Notes: a model not told the origin generated them from the sequence alone. Shown: positions 19,732 to 29,846, numbered from the stretch's first letter. The stretch: DNA of 64,000 bases from Sinorhizobium arboris LMG 14919 (GCF_000427465.1 NZ_ATYB01000014.1:2534058-2598057); one strand, 5' to 3'. Numbers and translations: made by a program.

Positions 19732-20778
19732 TCAGGCCTTGAGCGACTCCATGTCGATCACGAAGCGGTAGCGCACGTCGCTTCTCACCACCCGCTCATA
19801 GGCCTCGTTGATCTGCTCCATGCGGATCGTCTCGATCTCCGAAACGATGCCGTGCTCGCCGCAGAAATCGAGCATTTCCTGCGTCTCCTTGATCGAGCCG
19901 ATCATGGAGCCGGAAATGCTGCGCCGCGCCGGCACGAGCGAGAAGGCATGTACCGGCACCGGGTTCTCCGGAATGCCGACCAGCACCAGATCGCCGTCCA
20001 CCTTCAGGAGGTTGAGATAGGCGTTCCAGTCGATCTCGGCCGCCACCGTGCAGATGATCAGGTCGAAGCTGCCGGCGAGCTTTGTGAAGGTCTCCGGATC
20101 CTTGGTTGCGTAGTAGTGATCCGCGCCGAGCTTAAGACCGTCCTCCTGCTTTGAAAGCGTCTGGCTGAGCACCGTGACCTCCGCGCCCATCGCATGGGCG
20201 AGCTTCACGCCCATGTGGCCGAGACCGCCCATGCCGACGATCGCCACCTTCTTGCCGGGACCGGCCTTCCAGTGACGCAGCGGAGAATAGAGCGTGATGC
20301 CGGCGCAAAGCAGCGGCGCGGCCGCATCGAGCGGCAGGTTCTCCGGAATGGAGAGCACATAGCCTTCCTTGACGACGATGTGGTCGGAATAGCCGCCCTG
20401 GGTCGGGGTCTTCCCGTCGGCCTCCACGCCGTTATAGGTCACCACCAAGCCCGGCAGGTATTGCTCGATGTCAAGGTCGCGCTTGGCGCAGGTCGTACAG
20501 GAATCGACGAAGCAGCCGACACCCACCCGGTCGCCGATCTTGAATCGGGTGACTTTGGATCCGATCGCCCTGACGATGCCGACAATTTCATGGCCCGGCA
20601 CCATTGGGAAGGTCGAATTGCCCCATTCGTTGCGGGCCTGGTGGATATCGGAGTGGCAGACGCCGCAATATTTGATGTCGATCACCACATCGTCCTCGCG
20701 CGGCTCGCGGCGTTCGAATGTGAAGGGGGCGAGCGGTTTCGATGCGTCCGTCGCCGCATATCCTCTTGCAATGGCCAT
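19732..20778 (-). CDS. Zinc-dependent alcohol dehydrogenase (YahK/cinnamyl-alcohol type)
   Basis: 348 residues from ATG 20778 ([21 protein letters not shown]) with AAGGAC eight bases upstream. It is an MDR-superfamily enzyme: catalytic zinc ligands in [12 protein letters not shown] and GHEIVG, a structural zinc cluster variant at [20 protein letters not shown], and the nucleotide-binding [18 protein letters not shown]. This subgroup reduces broad-range aldehydes, usually with NADPH. It is divergent from an AraC-type regulator, an arrangement like the E. coli yqhC/yqhD pair, so aldehyde-responsive control is plausible. Confidence 0.92.
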   Translation of the reverse strand: MAIARGYAATDASKPLAPFTFERREPREDDVVIDIKYCGVCHSDIHQARNEWGNSTFPMVPGHEIVGIVRAIGSKVTRFKIGDRVGVGCFVDSCTTCAKRDLDIEQYLPGLVVTYNGVEADGKTPTQGGYSDHIVVKEGYVLSIPENLPLDAAAPLLCAGITLYSPLRHWKAGPGKKVAIVGMGGLGHMGVKLAHAMGAEVTVLSQTLSKQEDGLKLGADHYYATKDPETFTKLAGSFDLIICTVAAEIDWNAYLNLLKVDGDLVLVGIPENPVPVHAFSLVPARRSISGSMIGSIKETQEMLDFCGEHGIVSEIETIRMEQINEAYERVVRSDVRYRFVIDMESLKA

Positions 20779-20999
20779 GGGTCTGTCCTTCATGTCTGGG
20801 AGTGGCGCGCCCGTCGCTCTATGGACCGCAGGCGGCAGGGCGGACTATGCTGTCTCACAAGGCCATTGCGTTAGTGCGATCCTGCAAAACTTTTGCACGA
20901 TCCTGCGAGAATCACCGATACCAAGTGGCGGGATGGCGCCGGCCACCTATCTGCTTCCCGTCTTCGAACGGAACTAAGGCATTGGAAAGACCATTGAAT

Positions 21000-21941
21000 A
21001 TGACAGCAACACAGCGCATGCCGCGTCAGGAAATGATCGACATCATTGCCCGGATCGCCGAAGAGGACGGCGATCATCCGACGATCGTGCCCGGGCTCAG
21101 CGTTCATCGGCATTCCGCTTCGGCGAAGCTGAATTGCGCCGCCTACAAACCAAGTCTGGCGATCATCGTCCAGGGGGCCAAACGTGTCGTGCTCGGCGAG
21201 GAAACCCTCGTCTATGGCGCCTCGGATTATCTCCTGACCTCGATCGACCTGCCGGTTCTCTCTCAGATATCGCTCGCTTCGCCCCAGGAGCCCTATCTCA
21301 GCATGACGTTCCCGGTCGACACCGCGCGACTTCCGACGCTCCTCGACGCGATCGGCCCCGAGACTGCGAAATCTCCGGGCTCGACGCGCGGCATGGCGGT
21401 CAGCAAACTGACGCCCGATCTGGAGGACACGGCACTTCGGCTGCTGCGGCTCCTCCACCGGCCGGATGACATCGCGGTGCTGTTGCCCCTGATCGAGCAG
21501 GAGCTCCTGTACCGGCTGCTGCTCGGGCCGCACGGCGCCAGACTCCGCCAAATGGCCACCACGGAGAGCCAGCCGCACCAGATCGGCCGGGCGGTTGCCT
21601 GGTTGAAGGAGCACTATTCCCGGCCCTTGCGCATCGACGACCTTGCAAGCCGCGTCAGCATGAGCGTTTCCTCGCTCCATCATCATTTCAAGGCGATCAC
21701 GGCGATGAGCCCGCTGCAATACCAGAAGCAGCTCCGCCTGCAGGAGGCACGGCGCCTGATGCTGGAGGAGCATTGCGACGCCGGCGATGCCGGCCACAAG
21801 GTCGGCTATGAGAGCCAGTCCCAGTTCAGCCGCGAATATGCCCGCCACTTCGGCGAGCCCCCGATGCGCGATGTCGGCCGCGTCCGCCGCAGCCTCATCG
21901 GCCGCACCATCGGCGAGGCGGAGATGCTGAGCGAGGGCTAG
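21000..21941 (+). CDS. AraC-family regulator with AraC_N cupin-like domain
   Basis: 313 residues from ATG 21000. The N-terminal half (residues 20-180) is of the AraC_N type (SAKLNCAAYKPSLAIIVQGAKRVVLGEETLVYGASDYLL). The C-terminal half has two HTH motifs (IDDLASRVSMSVSSLHHHFKAITAMSPLQYQKQLRLQEARRLM and the second around VGYESQSQFSREYARHFG). YqhC-like regulators of this build activate aldehyde reductase genes. The divergent alcohol dehydrogenase, separated by 221 bases, is the likely target. Confidence 0.92.
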   Translation: MTATQRMPRQEMIDIIARIAEEDGDHPTIVPGLSVHRHSASAKLNCAAYKPSLAIIVQGAKRVVLGEETLVYGASDYLLTSIDLPVLSQISLASPQEPYLSMTFPVDTARLPTLLDAIGPETAKSPGSTRGMAVSKLTPDLEDTALRLLRLLHRPDDIAVLLPLIEQELLYRLLLGPHGARLRQMATTESQPHQIGRAVAWLKEHYSRPLRIDDLASRVSMSVSSLHHHFKAITAMSPLQYQKQLRLQEARRLMLEEHCDAGDAGHKVGYESQSQFSREYARHFGEPPMRDVGRVRRSLIGRTIGEAEMLSEG

Positions 21942-21988
21942 AGCGGCATGAGGGAAAACGCGTGCGGTTTTCCGCCCGGAAGAGCGTA
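21942..21988. repeat. RIME-like module directly after the AraC gene
   Basis: GAAAAC...GTTTTC dyad (GGGAAAACGCGTGCGGTTTTCC) in the same context as the GGGCGGAAAACC module at 26804-26848. It abuts the AraC stop codon and lies between two convergent genes. Confidence 0.6.
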
Positions 21989-21993
21989 GCTGC

Positions 21994-22542
21994 TCAGCTT
22001 CGTTCGATGTCGCGGCGCAGCACGATCGACGTCGTCAGATCCTCGACATTGTCGAGCTGCGCGACCTCGTTGCGCAGTTCGTTCAGCGCATTGATCGAAG
22101 CGACCTCCACCTCCACGACGAGATCGAGCTGGCCGCTGACCGAAGAAACGCGCCTGACCGAGGAGAAGCCGGCGAGCCTGTCAAGTACGCCGAGCGAGGG
22201 CGTCCGCTTCAGCGTCACCAGCAGGAAGGCCCCGATCTGCCCTTCCTCCAACTGGCCTATATCGGCGCGATAGCCGCGGATGACGCCGGCCCTCTCGAGC
22301 CGCGCGACGCGCTCGGCTGTCGCGCTGCGCGACAACCCGATACGCCCGGCAAGCGATTTCATGGGAATGCGCGCCTCGCGGCTCAGAATGCTCAGGATCG
22401 TTCGGTCTATCGCGTCGATTTCCAGCCTCCTGCGGCGGGCGAGAGGGTTGCGGAGCGGTTGCCGAGCGGCGCCGGCAAGAGGACGGTTATTATAAACAAA
22501 ATGCCGGTGCAACCGGCGAAATGCCGGATGCACACGTCGCAT
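21994..22542 (-). CDS. Lrp/AsnC family regulator, start uncertain
   Basis: The conserved part starts at EIDAIDRTILSILSREARIPMKSLAGRIG, a standard Lrp HTH, and continues with a RAM domain (GAFLLVTLKRTPSLGVLDRL). The only in-frame ATG upstream is at 22542, which adds an Arg-rich 40-residue extension unlike the family and comes within 36 bases of the divergent fusion gene. A strong AGGAGG (22431-22426) lies immediately before a CTG at 22425 and six bases before an ATC, but no ATG, GTG or TTG is suitably placed. The protein probably regulates the divergent kinase/aminotransferase fusion. Confidence 0.75.
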   Translation of the reverse strand: MRRVHPAFRRLHRHFVYNNRPLAGAARQPLRNPLARRRRLEIDAIDRTILSILSREARIPMKSLAGRIGLSRSATAERVARLERAGVIRGYRADIGQLEEGQIGAFLLVTLKRTPSLGVLDRLAGFSSVRRVSSVSGQLDLVVEVEVASINALNELRNEVAQLDNVEDLTTSIVLRRDIERS

Positions 22543-22577
22543 GGGCGTGCAACTCTCATTACAGGAACGAGGGTGCC

Positions 22578-25500
22578 ATGAACGATATGCTGAAAACGAC
22601 GCCGGACTTCACGACCGAGGAAGCGCAAGCGCTCCTCGTGCAGCACTTCGGCTTGAATGGATCGCTTACGCCGCTGGACAGCGAGCGGGACCAGAACTTC
22701 AAGATCGACACCGGCGAGGGCCGCAGCTACATTCTGAAGATCATCAACGGCGCGGAGCCGGAAATCGAAAGCGACTTCCAAACGGCGCTTTTGACGCATC
22801 TCGCCGTGAACGCGGACGACCTTCCGGTACCGCATCTGCAACCGACCTTGTCCGGCGAAAGTCTCGCGACAACGAGCAGCAGCCACGGCCTCGTTCACCG
22901 GTTGCGGCTGGTCAGCTGGGTCGAGGGCGTACCGCTCGCCCAATCCGATCGGACCGACGCGGCCCTTCGATCGCTCGGCCGCACACTCGGCCGCTTCGAC
23001 GCTTCGCTCAAGGGCTTCATGCATCCGGGCGCCCTTCGCGATCTCGACTGGGACATCCGCAATGCCGCGCGCTCCGCCGGGCGGCTCGGACATGTCGCCG
23101 ATCCGCAGGATCGCGCTCTTCTCCAGCGCTTCCTCGACCGGTTCGAAACGCGGGTCGCCCCGCGGCTCCCGATGCTGCGCTCCGCCGTCATCCATAATGA
23201 CGCAAACGACTGGAACGTCCTCATCGCCGAGGACGACCGCGACCACGTTGCCGGCATCATCGATTTCGGCGACGCCCTCTACGCGCCCGTCATCGCCGAA
23301 GTGGCGATCGCGGCCGCCTATGCCGGTCTCGACCATCCCGATCCGATCGGCGCTGCGTCTGCGATCGCCAATGGTTATCATGGCGAATACCCGCTCCTCG
23401 AGGAGGAAGTCGACCTCCTCTTCGACCTCATAGCCATGCGGTTGGTCACCTCGGTGACGATCTCGGCGTCGCGCCGGGCGCATACCGGCGACAATCCCTA
23501 TCTCGCCGTCAGCGAAAGGCCGGCCTGGGCTCTCCTGCGAAAGCTCGACGCGATGAATCCGCGTCTGGCCACCACGATTTTGAGGCACGCCTGCGGTTTC
23601 GAGACGGTTGCGGGCGCAGGCGCCATCACCGCCTGGATCGGGCAAAATCGCAAAAGCCTGTCGCCGCTTCTCGATCGCCCGGCCGCGACCTATCCCGCCG
23701 CTCTGGTGCCCTATGGCGATCCGGCGCATCCGATGACCGTCAGTTCGGCGGCCGCGCGGCCGCATGAAGCCCAGTCGGTCTGGGAGGAGCATTGCCGCAG
23801 GGCCGGCGTCGAACTCGGCATCGGCCCCTGGGGCGAAGCCCGCACCGTCTATTCGGGCGAGATGTTCGTCTCCCGCCTGATCGAAGAGACACGCCGCACG
23901 CGCCATCTCGGCCTGGACCTCTTCATGGCCGCTGGCACCAAGGTCCATACGCCGCTTGCAGCCATCGTCGCGAGCGTCGAGATCGAGAAGGATCCGCTCG
24001 GATACGGTTGCCTTGTCGCGCTGCGCCATGAACCGGACGGTTGCCCGCCTTTCCTGACGCTCTGGGGCCATCTTGCCCACGAGGCCGTCGGCCGGCTGAA
24101 ACCCGGTGACCGGCTGGAGGCCGGCGCACTTGTCGGCGAAATGGGCGCTCCGGAAGAGAACGGCGGCTGGGCGCCGCATCTGCACCTGCAGATATCCACC
24201 GACACAAGCCTCCCGGCGACGGACATCCTCGGTGTCGGCGAGGAGCGCTATCTCGACGTCTGGGCGGAGCTTTTCCCCGACGCGAGCACATTTGCCGGCA
24301 TTGCGCGGGAATTCTACGACCAGACCGGCCGTCCCCACGGGGACATCATCAGGCTGCGAAAAGAGCTGCTTCTGCCGAACCTGTCGATCTCCTACGAGAA
24401 GCCGATCAAGTTCGTGCGCGGCGAAGGCGTCTGGCTGATCGACGATCGCGGCCGCGCCTATCTCGACTGCTTCAACAATGTCTGCCACATCGGTCACGCC
24501 CATCCGGCCGTGGTGGAGGCGTTGGCCCGGCAAGCAGGGACGCTCAACACCAACACGCGCTATCTGCACGACAACATCGTCGCCTATGCCGAGCGGCTGA
24601 CTGCGACGATGCCGAAGGAGCTCGCCGTCGCCGCCTTTGCCAACAGCGGCTCCGAAGCCAACAGCCTCGCCCTGCGCCTGATGCGCGCGCACACCGGCCG
24701 CGAAAACGCCGTCGTGCTGGACTGGGCCTATCACGGCACGACGCAGGAGCTGATCGATCTCAGCGCATACAAATTCCGCCGCAAGGGCGGAAAGGGCCAG
24801 AAGCCGCATGTTCACGTGGCGCCTGTCCCGGACAGTTACCACGCGCCGGCCGATTGGCCGGTCGAGGAGCACGGCAAGCGCTTCGCCCAAAGCGTCGCCG
24901 AGCTTGTCGCGGCGATGCGTGTCCGAGGCGAAGCGCCGGGCTTCTTTCTCGCCGAATCCATTCCGAGTGTCGCGGGCCAGGTGTTTCTGCCGGATGGCTA
25001 TCTCAAGGAGATCTACGGTTTGGTTCGGGAGGCCGGCGGCATCTGCATCGCCGACGAGGTGCAGGTCGGCTTCGGCCGGGTCGGCAGCCATTGGTGGGCG
25101 TTCGAAACGCAAGGCGTCGTCCCTGATATCGTCACCATGGGCAAGCCGATCGGCGACGGTCATCCGCTCGCCGCGGTCGTCACCACCCGTGAGATCGCCG
25201 CGTCGTTCGACAATGGCATGGAATATTTCAACACCTTCGGCGGCAACCCGGTATCCTGCGCCGTCGGTCTCGCCGTGCTCGACGTCATCGAAGGCGAGGA
25301 CCTGCGCCGCAATGCGCTCGATATCGGCAATTATCTTCTCGCCGCCTTCCGGGACATGCAGGAGCGCCACGAAGTCATCGGCGACGTTCGCGGGCTCGGC
25401 CTGTTCCTCGGCATCGAGCTTGTCCGCGACCGCGGGACCAGGGCACCGGCGACGGAGATCGCCCGGGCCGTCGCGAACGGCGCCCGGCAACGCGGGGTGC

Positions 25501-25634
25501 TGATGGGCACGGAGGGTCCGCATGACAATGTCCTGAAGATGCGGCCGCCGATGATCTTTTCGAAGCGCGACGCGGATTATCTGATCGCCGTGCTCGAGGA
25601 GACTTTCGAAGCCGTGCTGGCGCGAAGCGGATAA
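22578..25634 (+). CDS. Trifunctional fusion: APH-type kinase, M23 peptidase-like, class III aminotransferase/phospho-lyase
   Basis: 1018 residues in one frame. Residues 25-270 are an APH/choline-kinase fold like hydroxylysine or homoserine kinases, with catalytic HNDANDWN (H206, D208, N213) and IDFGD (D229). Residues 430-540 are an M23/LytM-like domain with all ligand positions present (HLGLD, LWGHL, HLHLQ at 534-538). Residues 590-1015 are a class III PLP enzyme: [16 protein letters not shown], and lysine K856 in [10 protein letters not shown]. The DEVQVG variant resembles AGXT2L1/AGXT2L2, the ethanolamine-phosphate and 5-phosphohydroxylysine phospho-lyases. Phosphorylation followed by PLP-dependent phosphate elimination is therefore the likely chemistry, but the substrate is inferred. 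It is divergent from an Lrp gene and followed by a periplasmic binding protein. Confidence 0.9.
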   Translation: MNDMLKTTPDFTTEEAQALLVQHFGLNGSLTPLDSERDQNFKIDTGEGRSYILKIINGAEPEIESDFQTALLTHLAVNADDLPVPHLQPTLSGESLATTSSSHGLVHRLRLVSWVEGVPLAQSDRTDAALRSLGRTLGRFDASLKGFMHPGALRDLDWDIRNAARSAGRLGHVADPQDRALLQRFLDRFETRVAPRLPMLRSAVIHNDANDWNVLIAEDDRDHVAGIIDFGDALYAPVIAEVAIAAAYAGLDHPDPIGAASAIANGYHGEYPLLEEEVDLLFDLIAMRLVTSVTISASRRAHTGDNPYLAVSERPAWALLRKLDAMNPRLATTILRHACGFETVAGAGAITAWIGQNRKSLSPLLDRPAATYPAALVPYGDPAHPMTVSSAAARPHEAQSVWEEHCRRAGVELGIGPWGEARTVYSGEMFVSRLIEETRRTRHLGLDLFMAAGTKVHTPLAAIVASVEIEKDPLGYGCLVALRHEPDGCPPFLTLWGHLAHEAVGRLKPGDRLEAGALVGEMGAPEENGGWAPHLHLQISTDTSLPATDILGVGEERYLDVWAELFPDASTFAGIAREFYDQTGRPHGDIIRLRKELLLPNLSISYEKPIKFVRGEGVWLIDDRGRAYLDCFNNVCHIGHAHPAVVEALARQAGTLNTNTRYLHDNIVAYAERLTATMPKELAVAAFANSGSEANSLALRLMRAHTGRENAVVLDWAYHGTTQELIDLSAYKFRRKGGKGQKPHVHVAPVPDSYHAPADWPVEEHGKRFAQSVAELVAAMRVRGEAPGFFLAESIPSVAGQVFLPDGYLKEIYGLVREAGGICIADEVQVGFGRVGSHWWAFETQGVVPDIVTMGKPIGDGHPLAAVVTTREIAASFDNGMEYFNTFGGNPVSCAVGLAVLDVIEGEDLRRNALDIGNYLLAAFRDMQERHEVIGDVRGLGLFLGIELVRDRGTRAPATEIARAVANGARQRGVLMGTEGPHDNVLKMRPPMIFSKRDADYLIAVLEETFEAVLARSG

Positions 25635-25739
25635 GCCGCGCCCTGGACTACTGACATCATCGAACAACCGGACCAATCCGGCGCGCGACGCGCGTTCCGG
25701 AGCCCGATAGTTGCGTCTCAAAAAGGAGGAGAACGGACG

Positions 25740-26750
25740 ATGAAAACCGCAATTCTGGGACTCTTTACGGCGGCGCTTCTTGGCGGCACCGTTACGCAGG
25801 CCGCGACCCTCGACGGCGTCAAGGAGCGCGGCGAGCTGCGTTGCGGCGTGAGCCAGGGCGTGCTCGGCTTCTCGGCTCCGGACGAAAAGGGCGAGTGGTC
25901 CGGCTTCGACATCGATTTCTGCCGTGCGGTCGCGGCCGCCACCCTCGGCAGCGCGGACAAGGTGAAATATGTGCCGCTTTCGACCAAGGAGCGCTTCACC
26001 GCGCTGCAGTCCGGTGAGGTGGACCTGCTGTCACGCCAGACCACCTGGACGCTTTCGCGCGATGCGGACCTCGGCATGAGCTTCGTCGGCGTGACCTATT
26101 ACGACGGCCAGGCCTTCATGGTGCGCAGCGATATCGGCGTGAACAGCGTAAAGGAACTCTCGGGCGCCTCCGTCTGCACCGAGACCGGCACCACGACCGA
26201 ACAGAACATGGCGGACTATTTCAGCGCCAATAAGATCGAGTACCAGGTGATCGCCTTCGAAAAGGCGGACCAGACGATCCAGGCCTTCAACTCGGGCCGC
26301 TGCGACGTCTATTCGACCGATGCCTCCGCGCTCTATTCGCAGCGGCTGACGCTCAACGATCCCGACCGCTTCATCGTCCTGCCGGAGGTCATTTCGAAAG
26401 AGCCGCTCGGTCCTGCCGTCCGCCAGGGCGACGACCAGTGGTTCAAGGTCGTTCGCTGGACGCTCTTCGCGATGATAGAGGCGGAGGAACTGGGCATTAC
26501 CCGCGAAAACGCCGCATCGCTCCTCGAAACCGGAAACACCGCGCAAAAGCGCTTCCTCGGCATCGACAACGAAGCCGGCAAGGCGCTCGGGCTCGATCCG
26601 AAATGGGCCTATCGGACGGTGGCGGCGGTCGGCAACTACGGCGAGGTCTTCGAGCGTCACCTCGGCCGGGAGAGTGCGCTCAAGATCGATCGCGGGCTGA
26701 ACAAGCTCTGGAACGACGGCGGCCTGATCTACGCGCCGCCGGTCCGCTGA
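25740..26750 (+). CDS. AapJ-like periplasmic amino-acid-binding protein
   Basis: 336 residues with a signal peptide (MKTAILGLFTAALLGGTVTQA) and a very strong ribosome site (AAGGAGGAGA, 25723-25732). It is an SBP_bac_3 protein of the polar amino acid type (GELRCGVSQGVLGFSAPDEKGEWSGFDIDFCRAVAAA). It carries the long C-terminal region typical of AapJ, the general L-amino acid binding protein of rhizobia. No permease or ATPase of that family is in the window, so it must work with a transporter elsewhere. It lies 105 bases after the fusion gene on the same strand, which suggests that it captures that enzyme's substrate. Confidence 0.9.
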   Translation: MKTAILGLFTAALLGGTVTQAATLDGVKERGELRCGVSQGVLGFSAPDEKGEWSGFDIDFCRAVAAATLGSADKVKYVPLSTKERFTALQSGEVDLLSRQTTWTLSRDADLGMSFVGVTYYDGQAFMVRSDIGVNSVKELSGASVCTETGTTTEQNMADYFSANKIEYQVIAFEKADQTIQAFNSGRCDVYSTDASALYSQRLTLNDPDRFIVLPEVISKEPLGPAVRQGDDQWFKVVRWTLFAMIEAEELGITRENAASLLETGNTAQKRFLGIDNEAGKALGLDPKWAYRTVAAVGNYGEVFERHLGRESALKIDRGLNKLWNDGGLIYAPPVR

Positions 26751-26753
26751 GCT

Positions 26754-26848
26754 GGATCGCGATGATTTTAGGTCAGGTCGATCTGAAATCATGAACGTGA
26801 TCGGGACGCGGGCGGAAAACCGCACATAGTTTTCCTGATCCCGCTCTG
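26754..26848. repeat. RIME-like palindromic mosaic element, copy 2
   Basis: Positions 26754-26803 are an inverted copy of the 50-base unit at 19678-19728, with several differences. Positions 26804-26848 carry the second module (GGGCGGAAAACC ... GTTTTCC ... ATCCCGCTCT). It fills the gap between two convergent genes and could act as a transcription end. Confidence 0.75.
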
Positions 26849-26885
26849 AAATGGCGTCGCCGCGAATTCCGGCGGCGCATCTTTT

Positions 26886-29816
26886 CTACCATCCCTCTTC
26901 GAGCACCCGGCTCAGCATATCGGCGAAGAAGTCGGCGCTTTCCCGGGCGAGGCAGAGTGGCGGCTTGATTTTCAGGACGTTCAGATGGTCTCCGGTCGGC
27001 TGCATGATAATGCCGAGATCAAGCAGGCGGTCGCAGATCGCCGCCGTCTCTTCGGTAGCAGGTTCGAGCGTTTCGCGGTCACGGACGAATTCGAGGCCCA
27101 GATAAAGTCCCATGCCGTGAACGGCGCCGACGAGCGGGAACCGTTCCGCAAGCGCCTCGAGCCGGCTCTTCAGATGGGTGCCCACCGTGCGGGCATTTTC
27201 CTGCAGCGCCTCGTCGTGAAGGATGTCGAGGACGGCCAAGCCTACCACGGAGCTGACAGGACTCCCCCCGGCGGAAGAGAAGAAATAGCCTTCCTTCTCC
27301 AGCGCATCGGCTATTTCGCGGCGGGTGATGACGGCGCCCAGCGGATGGCCGTTGCCCATGCCCTTGGCGACAGTAATGATGTCAGGCACGACGCCCTGTT
27401 GCTCGAAGCCCCAGAAATGATGCCCTAGCCGACCGTAGCCGACCTGCACCTCATCGGCGATGCAGACCCCACTCCTCGCTCGGACCATGGCGTAAACCGC
27501 TTCCAGATAGCCGGGTGGCAACGGAATTCCGCCGGCATTGCCGTAGACCGGTTCTGAAATGAAGCCGGCGAGCCTCCCGACCTTCTCGTCCAATTCAGCG
27601 AGCTTCTGGGACACGGCCTCGACATAATCGCCTGTCGACCCCTCCCCGCGGAACCGGCCGCGATAGGTGTTCGGCGAAACGACGGGATGGACCCAGTCCG
27701 GGCGCGTGGTCAGCGCCTGCGGATTGTCGGCGACCGAGGTGGAGACGGCGTCGCTCGCGACCGTCCAACCGTGATAGGCCTCGAGCAGCGAAATCATGTT
27801 GCGCGCTCCGGAATGGGCCCAGGCGAGCCGTATGGCGAGATCGTTCGCCTCCGATCCGCTGTTGACGAGAAAGACCGTGTCGAGCCCTTCCGGCGCAAGC
27901 GCCGCAAGGCGCTCCGAAAACTCCGTCACGGCGGCATAGTGGAAGCGCGAATTGGTGTTGAGCAGAGACCATTGCCGCCCGACCGCAGCCGACAGCCGCG
28001 GATGCCCGTGTCCGACGAGCGTGACATTGTTGACCATGTCGAGATAGGCGCGCCCTTCGACATCGAAGAGATGTTCCTTCCAGCCGCGCTCGATCTGCGG
28101 CGGCGTCCGGTAATAGTTCTTCTGCGGGCGCGCAAAGTGCCGGCGGCGGCGCTCGAGGAGCCCGGCCGCGTCCGGCAAGGGCGCATCGCAGTCGATACCC
28201 AGAAGCGGCGCAGGCGACGGGCAGAGCCGGCGCCATGCCTTTGCCTGATGCGACGCAGCGAAGGCGGGCGGATCGACTTCCGCCACGCTGCAAAGCTGGA
28301 CCCGCATGAATCCCAAGGCAGACGGATCGCCGGGGACCACCCCGATCCGTGCGCCCGCCTCGAACGCGTCTCCAGCGAGATCGGCCGCCTCGACGCCGTA
28401 AAGGTGGAGATGGAGACGTTCACCCGAGAAGATCAGCTTGCCGCCGCGCTGGCGGAGCCGGCCGGCAAAAGGCGCGTGTACGGCGGTCTGCCCATGCAGG
28501 CACAAATCCACGTGGAGGGCGAATGTCCGGGGGGCGCTTGCCTGCAGGGGCCTCGTTTCCGTCAGCCGGTACTCGCCGTAACGCGTGGCCGCGGCACCGG
28601 CCGCGCGCGCCGCCGACTGCAGGAGCAGCGCTTCGGTGTCTTCGTAATGCCAGCGATCGGCGGGAAGGTGCGGACCGAGCGGGGAGAGATCGACGATGCC
28701 GGTATCTGCGGGATCGAGGTCGGGCAGCAGATTGCCGCCGATCTCGGCCGGAGCGACCAGCGGCGCCCTCTCCACCGCCTCGCTGATCGCATGCTCCATG
28801 AGTTCGATAGGCACGGAAACGGCAACGTCGAAGATTTCCCGCTCATGCGCGGCGTTGCCTTCCGCGTAGGCGTTTCCCGGATCGACCTCGAGCTGCTTGG
28901 CCGAGCTTGCCACGAGAACGCAGGCGCGCGCGACGATCAGCGGCCAGAGCGCCTTCAATTCTGCATCGGTCAGCGGGCAGACGGCATGGAACGCCTTCAC
29001 CGCCGGCAGGATATGGAAGGGATCGCCGCCCGCGTGGTGCAGCAGCGATGCGCAGGTAGCGGCGAGATCGGCGACGACCCAGCCCCTCAGCACGTCGCCG
29101 AAATCGATGACGCCGTCCGGGATGAGGCGCCCGCGCCGGTCCGCCCGGCTCACCACATTGTCGTCGGTGACGTCCTGATGGATCGCCTGCAGGCGCAGCT
29201 CCGGCATCAGCGGCTGGACCCTGCGCATGGCGCCGACCATCGCCTCGGCGATGCGCTTGCGCAGATCGACGTCGGTCATGGCCGAAAGCAGATGAAGCGC
29301 GACAGGCCCCGCCCTTCTCAGGTCCCATTGCAGCTCTCGCTCGAGCCCCGGATGATCGAAATCCTTGAGTGCGACGGCCAACCGGCCAGCAACATCGCCG
29401 AGGGCCGCCACGGTTTCCACAGCCAGGTATCTGCGGCGCGTCAGAGGCGTGCCTTCGAGATAGGTGAGCAGGCGGAATCGGCACGTTTCCTCGCGAACGG
29501 CTGCGGTAATGATTTCCTCGCCGCTCAGAGCGGGCACGACTTCTGGCACTTTCGGAGCGTCGGGCCTGGTGCCGACATGCCGCAACGCGGCATTCTGGGC
29601 TTCGATCTCGACCCGGGCATAGTCGGCACGCGCGATCTTCAGGACGAAACGCCCCTCGCCCGTGTCGACGCGGTAATTGCGATCCTGCTGGCTGCCGAGC
29701 TCGGTGAGATCGCCCGAAAGACCGTAATGTTGGGTCAGGATTGCCTTCGCCTCTTCGATCGACACGTCCGGTCTCGCAAGCTGCGTGCGGCGCTTCAGCA
29801 GTTCGTCTTCCATCAT
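26886..29816 (-). CDS. Second kinase / degenerate M23 / class III aminotransferase fusion
   Basis: 976 residues with the same domain order as the fusion at 22578-25634. The APH-type kinase (about 20-290) has an intact HQDVTDDN (H213, D215) and IDFGD (D238). The middle domain (about 430-510) looks like M23 but has lost the second metal site: where its paralogue has HLHLQ it has FMRVQL. The class III PLP domain (about 560-970) has NSGSEAND, DEVQVGYGR and lysine K818 in VAKGMGNGHP. The gene follows a HutC-type repressor gene by 30 bases on the same strand, so it is probably co-transcribed with it. A kinase/phospho-lyase acting on an amino alcohol or hydroxy amino acid is inferred. Confidence 0.9.
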   Translation of the reverse strand: MMEDELLKRRTQLARPDVSIEEAKAILTQHYGLSGDLTELGSQQDRNYRVDTGEGRFVLKIARADYARVEIEAQNAALRHVGTRPDAPKVPEVVPALSGEEIITAAVREETCRFRLLTYLEGTPLTRRRYLAVETVAALGDVAGRLAVALKDFDHPGLERELQWDLRRAGPVALHLLSAMTDVDLRKRIAEAMVGAMRRVQPLMPELRLQAIHQDVTDDNVVSRADRRGRLIPDGVIDFGDVLRGWVVADLAATCASLLHHAGGDPFHILPAVKAFHAVCPLTDAELKALWPLIVARACVLVASSAKQLEVDPGNAYAEGNAAHEREIFDVAVSVPIELMEHAISEAVERAPLVAPAEIGGNLLPDLDPADTGIVDLSPLGPHLPADRWHYEDTEALLLQSAARAAGAAATRYGEYRLTETRPLQASAPRTFALHVDLCLHGQTAVHAPFAGRLRQRGGKLIFSGERLHLHLYGVEAADLAGDAFEAGARIGVVPGDPSALGFMRVQLCSVAEVDPPAFAASHQAKAWRRLCPSPAPLLGIDCDAPLPDAAGLLERRRRHFARPQKNYYRTPPQIERGWKEHLFDVEGRAYLDMVNNVTLVGHGHPRLSAAVGRQWSLLNTNSRFHYAAVTEFSERLAALAPEGLDTVFLVNSGSEANDLAIRLAWAHSGARNMISLLEAYHGWTVASDAVSTSVADNPQALTTRPDWVHPVVSPNTYRGRFRGEGSTGDYVEAVSQKLAELDEKVGRLAGFISEPVYGNAGGIPLPPGYLEAVYAMVRARSGVCIADEVQVGYGRLGHHFWGFEQQGVVPDIITVAKGMGNGHPLGAVITRREIADALEKEGYFFSSAGGSPVSSVVGLAVLDILHDEALQENARTVGTHLKSRLEALAERFPLVGAVHGMGLYLGLEFVRDRETLEPATEETAAICDRLLDLGIIMQPTGDHLNVLKIKPPLCLARESADFFADMLSRVLEEGW

Positions 29817-29846
29817 TTCCTTCCCGTCTCTGCGACGGTGCCTCTC

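Noticed and set aside
22407..25721. Open frame of about 1100 codons antisense to the first fusion gene
   Set aside because: Same artefact; the sense strand encodes kinase and PLP-enzyme motifs.
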